Source: Oceanirhabdus sp. W0125-5 (GTDB taxonomy: Bacteria > Bacillota > Clostridia > Clostridiales > Clostridiaceae). From it: a DNA stretch of 64,000 bases. Below the pieces are notes generated by a model. That model made no database searches and had not been told where the DNA came from. It worked only from the letters and a program-made list of their open reading frames with translations. The DNA lies in NCBI RefSeq assembly GCF_027938815.1, contig NZ_CP115913.1, positions 4,436,001 through 4,500,000 on the forward strand, read 5' to 3'. Both the position numbers and the translations under genes were made by a program. Of this stretch, positions 24,078 through 33,139 are shown piece by piece (positions within the stretch are counted from its first letter, which is position 1; the number at the start of each line of letters is the position of its first letter).

Positions 24078-25014
24078 TAGTACTCTCATCTCCTTCGATT
24101 TTTAATATATCTTTTTCAAAATCCTCACGCAATTGTTCTGCTATTTTTTCAAAATATTCTCTTCTACGAATTCTCTCATCTATTGTCTTGCCAAATAATT
24201 TATCTCTCCATGATAGTGTACCTGAGTAATCTATTAAATCCCAATAATCATCAAAATATTCATCAAATAATTCTTGGTTATCTTCTCCATAACTATTTAA
24301 TTTCCCTTCAAAATAAGTCATATATATAAATAGTTCTTCTGGATTACTAATACTTCTAATATAATCATAATCTATATCAGATTTCTTTATCATGGCTTGC
24401 AAGTACATATCTCTATCTACTTTATTATTTCTATTACTGTAATCAGCTAAACTAAATCCAATAGTTATGAACGTTCCTGCGCTTTTTATAAGATTTTTTG
24501 CACTCTCTGATGATACTTTACTAGCAAAATATTCATATCCTTTTGCATTATCAGCGATATCACTAATTGTAGGAATGACTGTACCGGGTTGTTTTAGTTT
24601 TTCTTGTACCAAACTCATAATATCCTCATCTGGTTCATACTTATAATACTCATACCTTTCACCAATTGAAGTTAACTTTCCACTAACCCATTCTATTTTA
24701 TCAAAATAATCTATTAAGCTTCCAAATGGTATTGCATTCACAAGTGTTGCAAGCCCTTCTTTTAATTTCGAATCATCAAATTCAAGCCAAGCAACACTAA
24801 TTTCTCCTGTTTTCTTATTTTTCTTTACCCAAATGCTCCAATGCCCACTCGGATCCACATATGTCAATGGGTTACCTTTTCCATAAAGATATAAATTCCT
24901 TGTTAACGGCTCCTTTATATCCCCTAACACTGTATCCTGCTGCATAAACTGACTTGTGTTAAAGTCATAGTATCTTGCCCTTAGATACAACATTCTTCCT
25001 TCTATATCATGCAT
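24070..25014 (-). CDS. displaced Rhs tip module, unrecognised toxin
   Basis: 314 residues from the first ATG, with core homology continuing to the repeat junction at 25097. Residues 1-58 are Rhs core ending DPSGH. The rest (WSIWVKKNKKTGEISVAWLE, then LATLVNAIPFGSLIDYF, SAKNLIKSAGTFITIGFSLA and a highly charged tail) matches no toxin family I know. There is one moderately hydrophobic segment in the middle. The frame is intact. It overlaps a 51-residue two-helix membrane protein, unlike the soluble partners of the nuclease tips, which hints at a membrane-directed mode of action. Confidence 0.65.
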   Translation of the reverse strand: MHDIEGRMLYLRARYYDFNTSQFMQQDTVLGDIKEPLTRNLYLYGKGNPLTYVDPSGHWSIWVKKNKKTGEISVAWLEFDDSKLKEGLATLVNAIPFGSLIDYFDKIEWVSGKLTSIGERYEYYKYEPDEDIMSLVQEKLKQPGTVIPTISDIADNAKGYEYFASKVSSESAKNLIKSAGTFITIGFSLADYSNRNNKVDRDMYLQAMIKKSDIDYDYIRSISNPEELFIYMTYFEGKLNSYGEDNQELFDEYFDDYWDLIDYSGTLSWRDKLFGKTIDERIRRREYFEKIAEQLREDFEKDILKIEGDESTND

Positions 25015-25097
25015 TTCACCTGTATATCCGTAGTAGCTATTTGTTAGTCTTGCGTTCTTCGCTACTGGTGAAATTGGTTCTCCATATGGGGCAAACC

Positions 25098-25730
25098 CTT
25101 CTCGCTTCGCTTAATTGAGAATGGAGAATGGAGAATTGAGAATGCAGGTCATTTCTCTACCGAGAAATCTCATCTTATTTAAAACCCATTTTTCTTTCCA
25201 TATTTATCTTTATTCTCTCTAATTACTCTGAAGTCCTTGCCTGTCGGCTAATTATTTTTTCTTTGATTTTATTTTTCTCGTCACTTTTATTTATTAATCC
25301 TACTCACTTCTTACTCTAAAACGCTACCGCCTTTAAACCTTAAACCACACTTGTAAATCTCACCAGTTGTTCTTTCCTTGTCCCTAGTTCCAAGTCTCTA
25401 GTTATTCTACTCAGCTATCTTATTTATATGTTTTATTTTATCAATTCTTTTTATTTTAGTGCTTTTCTATCTTCTTCTACTACATAATATTATGTTCTCA
25501 ATTCCATTAACTTTTAAGTGGAATTACTGAACCTAGAATTTCCTAGCTTATCAGGTTACACATATCTTTTATGCTTGTTTTACTGACTCCTAAAGGTGCT
25601 AGTGTTGATTGCCTAGGAACTCCTTCATCAATTACAGGTATTTATTTAACTGCTAAAAAAATAATGAACCAGCCTACTTATTTTCAGCTGATTCAGTTCA
25701 TTTTTCACTGCTTAATTAATATTATGCATA
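25098..25730. repeat. Rhs-array junction repeat, copy H, split
   Basis: Begins CTTCTCGCTTCGCTTAATTG right after core GCAAACC and runs to about 25350 (second unit type). The distal hairpin AATGAACCAGCC..GCTGATTCAG is at 25667-25700, about 300 bases further. The stretch between is not repeat and holds no clear gene; on the minus strand an open remnant reads DEGVPRQSTLAPLGVSKTSI near 25560-25640, perhaps a scrap of a lost module. Confidence 0.75.
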
Positions 25731-25837
25731 TAGCTATTTTATTACTATCATTGAATTTATAGCTATTTAAAATATTTCTTTATTATGCATCTACATCCTT
25801 AACCTTTATGCAGTAAGATGCTATCAAGTTTCTCTTA

Positions 25838-26062
25838 CTAAAGTTGTATTGATTTGTATGATAGTGCTCTATCCACTATTTGTTCTGATGTAAGTTCTTC
25901 TTCACTCCAGTATATTAAACCAGTTACTTCTGGATCTGGAACATTCTTTTCTAATAGTTCTATCATTTCATCAATTTCTTCTTCTGTTCCTTCACATTCT
26001 ATTATCTTATCCACTAAATTTATTAATTCTTCTCGTGTTAATTTTTTTAACATATATTTCAC
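25838..26062 (-). CDS. colicin E9 immunity (Im9)-like protein
   Basis: 74 residues, acidic, four-helix pattern: LTREELINLVDKIIE, CEGTEEEIDEMIELLEKNV, PDPEVTGLIYWSEEELTSEQ and IVDRAL. This follows Im2/Im7/Im8/Im9 proteins, where a helix with F-L-x-L-V-x-x-I is followed by SEEE, 'HP..SDLIYYP' and a final I-V helix; the P-x-P-E-V-T-G-L-I-Y-W segment is the helix III region that binds the DNase. It begins three bases after the stop of a colicin-type HNH tip, so the pairing is doubly supported. The protein would bind the nuclease at an exosite in the cytoplasm. Confidence 0.85.
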   Translation of the reverse strand: MKYMLKKLTREELINLVDKIIECEGTEEEIDEMIELLEKNVPDPEVTGLIYWSEEELTSEQIVDRALSYKSIQL

Positions 26063-26065
26063 TCC

Positions 26066-26776
26066 TTATTTATTAAAATGAAATCCTTTATCTAAAATCT
26101 CTTGATGCATTCTTGGAGAAGATATTATTATATTATCTAAGTCATAAACCCCACCACCATTATGAATAGGATTCTTATGGTGAAGAACATAGCTAGTATG
26201 CTTTCCATATTGCTGAGATGGAATTACTTTTGGTGCTAATCCATTACTCATTCTCTTAATATTTGATTTACTAAACTTACTTGCATAACTTGACTTTGAA
26301 TATTCTTCCCAAAAAGCTTTTCTAAATGCATCAAAATTGCTAAACTCCCTGCCCCTTAAGTTATCTGCAACTTCTTTTGGTACCACTCCTATATTACCAC
26401 CTGAACCTCTCATTGCCCTAATCGGATTAGATAAATTTTCACCACCACTTACAATTCCTGCTATTTTTCTAGGGTCAGTCGCCCCCTTATAAGCAAACAA
26501 CTGTAAATTTATCGTAAGATGTTTAGCTGATTTTTTCCCAATCTCTTCTGTTGCATCTAATGATTCACTTACTACTTTGTTCGATACTTGATCAATATTG
26601 TCTAAACTAGCTTTAGTACCCTCCGGCAACATTCTACCAGTATCTTGAATATAATCATTTTTACTTACTATTATTCCATCTGGAGCTGCATAAAAATCTG
26701 CTTGACTACTCTGTGGAGTACTCTTAGGTGAAGTCTTTGTTGTAGGAGTGTTCTTTGCTGTACTCTCTGGCAACAT
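26066..26776 (-). CDS. displaced Rhs tip module, colicin E9/pyocin-type HNH DNase
   Basis: 236 residues from the first ATG; core homology starts at the repeat junction 26905 (ATQTTGSKALVDNN). The N-terminal part holds two copies of the boundary motif (SRMLPES and GRMLPEG). The C-terminal ~130 residues are a colicin-type DNase: LRGREFSNFDAFRKAFWEEY, FSKSNIKRMSNGLAPKV, then YVLHHKNPIHNGGGVYDLDN and SSPRMHQEI, giving the H-H ... N ... H of the HNH site. Colicin E7/E9 share each block in order. The frame is intact. The Im9-like gene follows directly. This combination is unusual in a Gram-positive Rhs array. Confidence 0.88.
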   Translation of the reverse strand: MLPESTAKNTPTTKTSPKSTPQSSQADFYAAPDGIIVSKNDYIQDTGRMLPEGTKASLDNIDQVSNKVVSESLDATEEIGKKSAKHLTINLQLFAYKGATDPRKIAGIVSGGENLSNPIRAMRGSGGNIGVVPKEVADNLRGREFSNFDAFRKAFWEEYSKSSYASKFSKSNIKRMSNGLAPKVIPSQQYGKHTSYVLHHKNPIHNGGGVYDLDNIIISSPRMHQEILDKGFHFNK

Positions 26777-26905
26777 TCTACTAGGCTCAGTAATTCGATT
26801 ATCAGCTTCTATTGATATTCCATTTTTGTCTGAATATATTTCTATTTCTCTATTCTTATATGTGTTATTATCTACTAGAGCTTTAGATCCTGTTGTTTGA
26901 GTGGC

Positions 26906-27170
26906 CCTTCACGCTTCGCTTAGTTGAAAGTGGAAAGTGGAGAACTCAAAAACGTCGGTCATTTCTCTACGAGAAATCTCATCTTATTTAAAACCCATTT
27001 TTCTTTCTATATTTATCTTTATTCTCTCTAATTGCTCTAAAGTCATTGCCTTTCGGCTAATAAATTTTTCTTTGCTTATAGCTTATATGGTTACTTTTAT
27101 TGTATATTTTACTTACTACTACTCCTATGAAGCTAACGCTTGCAAACCATAAGAAGCTTCGCTTTGTATC
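26906..27170. repeat. Rhs-array junction repeat, copy I
   Basis: Begins CCTTCACGCTTCGCTTAGTT right after core GAGTGGC. The hairpin is TTTCTCTACGAGAAA, followed by GTCATTGCCTTTCGGCTAAT and AAGAAGCTTCGC. The gap 27171-27647 holds no convincing gene; on the minus strand at about 27190-27340 a broken frame (MRCRTFKWAVRGYDIFVTAV, stops, then SAKQIAYFCCCLVIAINN) may be a decayed membrane protein. Confidence 0.8.
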
Positions 27171-27566
27171 GAAATCTTGACATTAGATAATTTCAATTAT
27201 TTATTGCAATTACCAGGCAACAGCAGAAATATGCAATTTGTTTAGCACTATTGCTACATATCTACTAAATAGGTGCAGTTATAACTGCTGTAACAAAGAT
27301 GTCATAGCCTCTTACAGCCCACTTAAAAGTGCGACATCTCATTACTCTTTAAAATATGCATAAATACCTTATTACCATAAATTAAATCCTTAATTAATAG
27401 TTACGCTAGAGATAAAGCGTATTATTTACTGATAGTTCTTAAAATACCTTATTAACTTTTTTTAATACCATATTTTAAAATTCCTCCTTATTACTAATCA
27501 GTTCCGTTGCTATAATAATAATTTATACAAACATAGTTATTAAGTTCAAGTATTATTGATAAACAT

Positions 27567-27601
27567 AAAAGACAGTTATCAAATAAAGATAACTGTCTTT
27601 T
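27567..27601 (-). terminator. intrinsic terminator
   Basis: AAAAGACAGTTATC and GATAACTGTCTTTT form a perfect 14-bp stem with a 7-base loop, 47 bases past the immunity gene stop. Confidence 0.75.
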
Positions 27602-27647
27602 ATTTGTAAAACATTATTAATTCTCTATTTCCAATGCCTTTTGTATG

Positions 27648-27962
27648 CTACGCATTTTTTTGAATAATACAGTCTCTAATTAAATCCATAATCTTATCTG
27701 TATTATCCATGATTTTATCTGCTTCATCTTCACTATATAAACCACATGAAGATTCCATTGCTGGATAAAAATCTATAAAAATATCTACTGCTTTTTTAGG
27801 TATAAAATCACAATCCTCCCATTCAACTTGTAATTCTTTTAAAACACAACATATATTCTCTACCTTTTCTTCATCTAATCCGTTTCCTAATCTTAATGAA
27901 ACTAATAATCCATCTTCTGATAATAATAAATTTTCTAATTGATCTAGTTTACTGCTTTTCAT
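27648..27962 (-). CDS. probable immunity protein for the ART-like tip
   Basis: About 104 residues, acidic, mainly helical, with a cysteine pair in VENICCVLKELQVEWEDCDF. No recognised family. The frame opens at an ATG at 27971, but GAGGGAG spacing fits the next ATG at 27962 better. It begins a few bases after the toxin stop at 27984, and a strong terminator follows. The role is inferred from position. Confidence 0.6.
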   Translation of the reverse strand: MKSSKLDQLENLLLSEDGLLVSLRLGNGLDEEKVENICCVLKELQVEWEDCDFIPKKAVDIFIDFYPAMESSCGLYSEDEADKIMDNTDKIMDLIRDCIIQKNA

Positions 27963-27983
27963 TTGATTCATCTCCCTCTTTTT

Positions 27984-29663
27984 TTATTTTTTTATTACTT
28001 TAATTGCCTCTGCAGGTATATATCCTTCTATTAACACCTCGGCTGAATTTTTAGCAAAATTTTTTGAAGTAACTCCTTTTAAATAAGTTGACCGACCTAT
28101 ATCTGTAGATAAATCATATACATTAACATCCGTAGGTAACTTATTTAAATCAATCTCTACAATCCTCATACCATCTTTAGTAGCCCACTTATTAGCCACA
28201 TTAATATCTGTAGTTGTAGAAATGAATTGTGAACCTTTATTTCTACTTCCAGATATAACGTGTCCCTCTACTGTCATACCTCTTTGTGGTTTTTTAGCAA
28301 CTAATCCTGCTAATGGATTTTCATCAGCACGAATAACTCTATAAACTATTGATTGTTGATTTTCACCAACAATACGTGTAAGTTTACTCGTCTTCTTAAT
28401 AACTTGAGCACCTTTTTTCCCACTCTTTAAAACCTCAGCTGTTTCATCGCCATTTTTTACTGCAGACTTTATGAGTGTTCCTACTTCATCTGAGTTTTTA
28501 AATATACCTACAAACGGTAAAATACTCATTCCATCCAATGCAGTTTGCCCTACATGAGACCAACTCCACTCCCAATGATCTATATCATATGTTAAATCTC
28601 TGATATCAGCTGGTGCATCAACACCTATTAATGACCCTGCAATTTGCCCACCGGTACCTAAAAGTGTTACTTCATCACTATAGTTTCCTTTAACTACTTG
28701 TTCTCCAGACCTTTCAACATAATCTATTACTTCGCTACTCCATTCAGCTACCTTATCTAGAGAATTACTTCCTATGGAATAATATATTTTTCCTGGTTCA
28801 TTAGAAAATATTTGAACATACCTATCTTCATCAATGTCCATTTTCATTCCAGACAATTCATATATTTGGTCTCCATATTTAGTATCTCTTAATCGCGATA
28901 CATAATTGTGAAATGCATTACTATCATATGATTTATTTTTTCCGTATAGTTCAATTGGCTTTACTTCCCATGCTTCATCAATTCCAGAGTTACCATGTTT
29001 AACAATAGCTTTATAACCATTATTCCCATAATAAAACGACTTAATATTAATTCCTTTTTGCCCATAAATCATTAAGTAATTAACAATTCGATCTACAACA
29101 TAATTTTGAAAATCAACTGAATTCTGTAAAGCAATATCATATGGGGAACCTGTATTTCCACTCGGATCAACATATGTCAAAGGATTACCCTTACCATACA
29201 TATACAGATTCCTTGTAAGAGGCTCTTTTATATCCCCTAACACTGTATCCTGCTGCATAAACTGACTTGTGTTAAAGTCATAGTATCTTGCCCTTAGATA
29301 CAACATTCTTCCTTCTATATCATGCATTTCACCTGTATATCCGTAGTAGCTATTTGTTAGTCTTGCGTTCTTCGCTACTGGTGAAATTGGTTCTCCATAT
29401 GGTGCAAACCTGTTATTATCTATTATTGATGCGTTCATGTTTGTTATTGCTATTGTACTTCCTATTGCATCTTGTAGATAATATAGAGGATTATTTGGTT
29501 TTCCTTCTACTTTTACTAGGTCTTCTACTCCTATTCGCTCTATCCCGTAAGTATATGCTGCTCTGTAGTTGTCTTCTTTGTCTTTTGTCATCAACACTTG
29601 GGTATATTCTTGGTTGATGTCGTTGACATATTTTGTTACTTCAAAGACTTCTGGGTTGGTCAT
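27984..29663 (-). CDS. displaced Rhs tip module with the longest core, ADP-ribosyltransferase-like toxin
   Basis: 559 residues from the first ATG; homology to the large protein runs to the repeat junction at 29789 (GWAKGKNKDKSKGNNGKHLG). Residues 1-166 are Rhs core, ending DPSGN. The middle has an Asp-rich spacer and DAPADIRDLTYDIDHW. The last 150 residues show YRVIRADE, a GHVISGSRNKGSQFISTTTD block with the S-T-T motif, NVANKWATKDG and SAEVLIEGYIP. The order R ... S-T-[ST] ... E fits R-S-E-type ADP-ribosyltransferases and related RES/DUF-type tips. Substrate unknown. The frame is intact, so it could replace the current tip by recombination in the core. Confidence 0.75.
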   Translation of the reverse strand: MTNPEVFEVTKYVNDINQEYTQVLMTKDKEDNYRAAYTYGIERIGVEDLVKVEGKPNNPLYYLQDAIGSTIAITNMNASIIDNNRFAPYGEPISPVAKNARLTNSYYGYTGEMHDIEGRMLYLRARYYDFNTSQFMQQDTVLGDIKEPLTRNLYMYGKGNPLTYVDPSGNTGSPYDIALQNSVDFQNYVVDRIVNYLMIYGQKGINIKSFYYGNNGYKAIVKHGNSGIDEAWEVKPIELYGKNKSYDSNAFHNYVSRLRDTKYGDQIYELSGMKMDIDEDRYVQIFSNEPGKIYYSIGSNSLDKVAEWSSEVIDYVERSGEQVVKGNYSDEVTLLGTGGQIAGSLIGVDAPADIRDLTYDIDHWEWSWSHVGQTALDGMSILPFVGIFKNSDEVGTLIKSAVKNGDETAEVLKSGKKGAQVIKKTSKLTRIVGENQQSIVYRVIRADENPLAGLVAKKPQRGMTVEGHVISGSRNKGSQFISTTTDINVANKWATKDGMRIVEIDLNKLPTDVNVYDLSTDIGRSTYLKGVTSKNFAKNSAEVLIEGYIPAEAIKVIKK

Positions 29664-29789
29664 GTCTATTCCTGGTGGTAGTTGCGTATCTCCTGGATTG
29701 TTTGGATCTATTTTACCATTCTTATACCACCCTAGGTGTTTTCCGTTGTTGCCTTTTGATTTATCTTTATTTTTGCCTTTTGCCCAGCC

Positions 29790-30140
29790 CTTCTCGCTTC
29801 ACTTAGTTGAAAATTGAGAATTGAAAACTCAAAACGTCGGTTATTTCTCTCCAAGAAATCTAATCTTATCAAACCCTATTTCTTTTTCGTATTTATCTTT
29901 ATTCTCTCTAATTACTCTAAAGTCCTTGCCTCTCGGCTGATAAATTTTTCTTTGCTTATAGCTTATATCGTTACTTTTATTTATATATTTAACTTACTAC
30001 TATCCCTAAGAAGCTTCGCTTGTTAATCCTAGTAATTTCAATCTCTAATACTATTCTATATCTTTAAAAAATAATGAACCAACCTACTTATTTTTCAGCT
30101 GATTCATTTCATTTTTCACTGCATTATTAGATTTATGCAG
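29790..30140. repeat. Rhs-array junction repeat, copy J
   Basis: Begins CTTCTCGCTTCACTTAGTTG right after core GCCCAGCC, the most upstream junction point in the array. It contains GTCCTTGCCTCTCGGCTGAT, AAGAAGCTTCGCTTG and ends in the AATGAACCAACC..GCTGATTCATT hairpin. No gene lies in 29790-30258. Confidence 0.85.
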
Positions 30141-30258
30141 TGTAAAATTTCTTACTCTTATTGATTTAATTTAATTCTTCTATTACTACTTTTTATGCAG
30201 TTTTCTTATTACTTATTATGCATCCAAATTTACACTATACCTAAAAATAAATTATAAT

Positions 30259-30573
30259 TTATTTTAATATTTCCCATAACCGCTCTCTTATTTTACTTAA
30301 AGGTTTATTTAACTTTTGTCTTTCATTAAAATCATCATTCCAAATATAGAACTCTGATAACCCTCCCCTTACCGGATATAAATTTTTATAATCTCTTTGT
30401 ATTTCTATAAATCGTTCTTCGAAATTGCTTATGTCTATACTATCAATTTTATCTATAAGACGCTTAATTATTTTTTTTTGATTATTAATTGTATTATCAC
30501 CATACTTATCTACAATCAAAAATAAGTCTTCAAATAACTGTTTTAATTCGTTGATATCTTTTAATTTATCCAT
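30259..30573 (-). CDS. probable immunity protein for the 30586-31980 tip
   Basis: 104 residues, mostly helical and charged (KDINELKQLFEDLFLIVDKY, IKRLIDKIDSIDISNFEERF) with a C-terminal SEFYIWNDDFNERQKLNKPL segment. Family not recognised. It starts 12 bases after the toxin stop, and repeat copy J follows. An immunity role is inferred from the layout, which is the same as in the other modules. Confidence 0.6.
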   Translation of the reverse strand: MDKLKDINELKQLFEDLFLIVDKYGDNTINNQKKIIKRLIDKIDSIDISNFEERFIEIQRDYKNLYPVRGGLSEFYIWNDDFNERQKLNKPLSKIRERLWEILK

Positions 30574-30585
30574 TTTATATTCTCC

Positions 30586-31980
30586 TTATTTTAACGGTGT
30601 CTTACTTAATACTTCAACATTTAACTTCCAAGGTTCACGTATAAATGTCTGAATGATATCCTCTCCACCTAAATACACTCCACCTTGATACCCAACAGGT
30701 CCTGTATAAACTGTAGTTCCTTTTGGAATTTTTATTGCATAATTTGTATCTATGATTGATGTCCCTGTAATTTCACCAGTAACTTGGTCAATCCACTGTT
30801 CCTTTACCGCAGTATCAATTCTAACTTTTACTATTGATTCTGCTGGTTCAGAAGTAAACCATTGTCCTAAAGGCTTTCCATCTTGACCTGCTCGATAGTA
30901 TATCCTATCTTCAGTAAGTACTTCAACATTATATTTGCCTCCATAGAAGTTTGATGCTGGTTGACCATCTATCTCAGCTAAAGGCCCCGGATTTTCAATC
31001 ATATTATAAGTATATTTAGTTTCAGCACTCTGTAACTTTACTTCAGCTCTTGAATTAATACGATTATGAAGTTCTTCAGAAGTTAATTGTCCATATTTAT
31101 TTCTTAAATAATCTAACCTTGTTTCACCAGCAACAATTTTGGAACTTTGGAATATATCATCTCCAAAATAATATGCTTCGGCCATCGTTGCATAAGCAGC
31201 CAATTCTGTTACCATCGCATATGCAAAATATATAGTAGCTCCAACTTCAATAACTGAAGTAAAATCTTCTGGTGAATCATTATGATTAATCAACATCATT
31301 TCAGCATCACTTTTCACATCAAACAGCCAGTTTCCTTCTGTATCATCCGTCTTTTCCCATCCACCAAAAGGAACATGCGTATAATATTGAACATCTCTAC
31401 CTGTTATCAGCTTAAATGTATTTTTAATTAGTTCATCTTTGTTTACTGGCATCTTACTATTACTAATATAATCTATTGCTCCATATGGATCATAATAATA
31501 CAATATTGCTAATTCTTCAGCTGTAAAAATTAATTGCTGATTTTCTACTGCTCTATCTATTTTCTTTAATCTTAATTTATACTCTTCAGATTCCATTAAT
31601 TCATCTAATTTAAATGCACTATATGGATTATAAAATTCTGCTGGTACTGTTGTTATTAATGTATAGGTATCTTCACCTATATAATTCCATTTCTTGGAAT
31701 TTATCCAAATTACCTTGTCGCCGTTTTCATCTTTATTTAATGAAAGAGAATTTCCACCTACTCCACTGCCTCCACCATCTACTGCTTCAATCAATGGTAA
31801 TCCCGTATTTCCACTCGGATCCACATAAGTCAACGGATTACCCTTACCATACATATACAGATTCCTTGTAAGAGGCTCTTTTATATCCCCTAACACTGTA
31901 TCCTGCTGCATAAACTGACTTGTGTTAAAGTCATAGTATCTTGCCCTTAGATACAACATTCTTCCTTCTATATCATGCAT
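30586..31980 (-). CDS. displaced Rhs tip module, unrecognised toxin, possibly ART/TNT-like
   Basis: 464 residues from the first ATG, with core homology to the repeat junction at 32063. Residues 1-58 are Rhs core ending DPSGN. A 270-residue spacer follows. The last ~130 residues read IYYRAGQDGKPLGQWFTSEP, then VRIDTAVKEQWIDQVTG, YAIKIPKGTTVYTGPVGYQG and GVYLGGEDIIQTFIREPW. A Y-R-A-G, W-F-T-S-x-P and late P-K-G-T-x-x-Y ... Q-T-F-I order vaguely recalls ADP-ribosyl/TNT-type NAD-directed tips, but I cannot name the family. The frame is intact. It is the first displaced module after the active tip. Confidence 0.65.
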   Translation of the reverse strand: MHDIEGRMLYLRARYYDFNTSQFMQQDTVLGDIKEPLTRNLYMYGKGNPLTYVDPSGNTGLPLIEAVDGGGSGVGGNSLSLNKDENGDKVIWINSKKWNYIGEDTYTLITTVPAEFYNPYSAFKLDELMESEEYKLRLKKIDRAVENQQLIFTAEELAILYYYDPYGAIDYISNSKMPVNKDELIKNTFKLITGRDVQYYTHVPFGGWEKTDDTEGNWLFDVKSDAEMMLINHNDSPEDFTSVIEVGATIYFAYAMVTELAAYATMAEAYYFGDDIFQSSKIVAGETRLDYLRNKYGQLTSEELHNRINSRAEVKLQSAETKYTYNMIENPGPLAEIDGQPASNFYGGKYNVEVLTEDRIYYRAGQDGKPLGQWFTSEPAESIVKVRIDTAVKEQWIDQVTGEITGTSIIDTNYAIKIPKGTTVYTGPVGYQGGVYLGGEDIIQTFIREPWKLNVEVLSKTPLK

Positions 31981-32063
31981 TTCACCTGTATATCCGTAGT
32001 AGCTATTTGTTAGTCTTGCGTTCTTCGCTACTGGTGAAATTGGTTCTCCATATGGGGCAAACC

Positions 32064-32375
32064 CTTCTCGCTTCGCTTAGTTGAAAGTGGACAGTGGTGG
32101 AACTCAAAAACGTCGGTCATTTCTCTACGAGAAATCTCATCTTATTTAAAACCCATTTTTCTTTCTATATTTATCTTTATTCTCTTTAATTACTCTGAAG
32201 TCCTTGCCTCTCGGCTAATTATTTTTTCCTTGCTTTGGTTTTCTCGTCACTTTTATTTGTTAATCTTACTCACTTCTTACTCTAAAACGCTACCGCCTTA
32301 AAACCTTAAAACCTTCGCTCTTTTACCTTTAAACCTCGTTTGTACTCCTTAAACACGCTTTCAATTGTTTTATTA
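32064..32375. repeat. Rhs-array junction repeat, copy K
   Basis: Begins CTTCTCGCTTCGCTTAGTTG right after core GCAAACC. The second unit type (GTCCTTGCCTCTCGGCTAATTA ... AAAACGCTACCGCC) follows. Confidence 0.85.
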
Positions 32376-32379
32376 AGAA

Positions 32380-32409
32380 AAGACTAACACAGTTTTCCAT
32401 GTTAGTCTT
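32380..32409 (-). terminator. intrinsic terminator-like hairpin
   Basis: AAGACTAACA and GTTAGTCTT pair around a short loop. The stem is almost the same as at 14616-14655. Confidence 0.55.
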
Positions 32410-32820
32410 ATTCTTATCATTTCAATTCACCTTCACTAATTATTATCAGCCCACGAGGGTTTATTGAAGGTGATTCGACTGAACTTAATATGGATATTTA
32501 TTCCATCCCATATTCCTTCTGAAGACAGGCTTGTTGGACTCACTTGTTAATTCCCATTTTTGAACCTTTCTATGTCACCTTGCAAGGTGTAATATTAAAA
32601 AATTTTACACCCCGGAGTCATAGGAGATAACTGGAAGTTAGTTCCTTGCTATTAATATTACGCAGCATCCTTTTTGACTTGAAGATTTTTTCTTTTTAGG
32701 TGAATCCTATTTCCTATACTGCATTAAACTCTTTTCTAGTTTTTCAGATAGTACTTCCTTCTTAATGAACTCTGTCTAGAACTTTTGATGATTAGAATTC
32801 AATAGCTTAATTCATGTAAC
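32410..32820. other. non-coding stretch behind the active tip's immunity gene
   Basis: This 410-base gap has no convincing open frame on either strand. It holds a perfect palindrome CACCTTGCAAGGTG at 32576-32589 and GGTGTAATATTAAAAAATTT before TACACC, a hairpin that could be part of a structured RNA or a remnant. I could not identify it. Confidence 0.4.
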
Positions 32821-33126
32821 TTAAATTTTATGTGCTACCCCATGATCATTCAAAATATACATTGCTTTACCTGTAATATCTGAAATTACTAAAGTTTCAA
32901 ATGCATCTGGCCAACGTTCTTTATGAATTATTGCAATTATTTTTACATACCACACTGGCTCATTTGCTATATCAGATACCGTGTCATATAATACTTTTTC
33001 GGTTATTAACTCATATTTCACATCCATATTTATTATTGATTTTTTAGCAATATCAATAACTTCATTTAACTTAAATTTTGTTTTTCCTTCAACTTCACTT
33101 GGTTTAAAAATAGTTCTTTCTTCCAT
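32821..33126 (-). CDS. immunity protein of the active metallopeptidase tip, PepSY-like
   Basis: 101 residues from the ATG at 33126, which has GGAGG seven bases upstream; the frame continues upstream to 33180, overlapping the Rhs gene, but without a ribosome site. The sequence has a small alpha/beta pattern with FKLNEVIDIAKKSII, YELITEKVLYD, WYVKIIAIIHKERWPDAFET and LVISDITGKAMYI, similar to PepSY/YpeB-like folds that bind and inhibit metallopeptidases. The gene starts 13 bases after the stop of the large Rhs gene, matching the tight toxin-immunity spacing seen throughout the array. Confidence 0.7.
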   Translation of the reverse strand: MEERTIFKPSEVEGKTKFKLNEVIDIAKKSIINMDVKYELITEKVLYDTVSDIANEPVWYVKIIAIIHKERWPDAFETLVISDITGKAMYILNDHGVAHKI

Positions 33127-33139
33127 AAAAATGCCTCCA

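Noticed and set aside
32410-32820. Group II intron or known ncRNA behind the active Rhs tip
   Set aside because: No domain V-like hairpin or GUGYG start was found; only an isolated palindrome, so it is listed as unexplained non-coding DNA.
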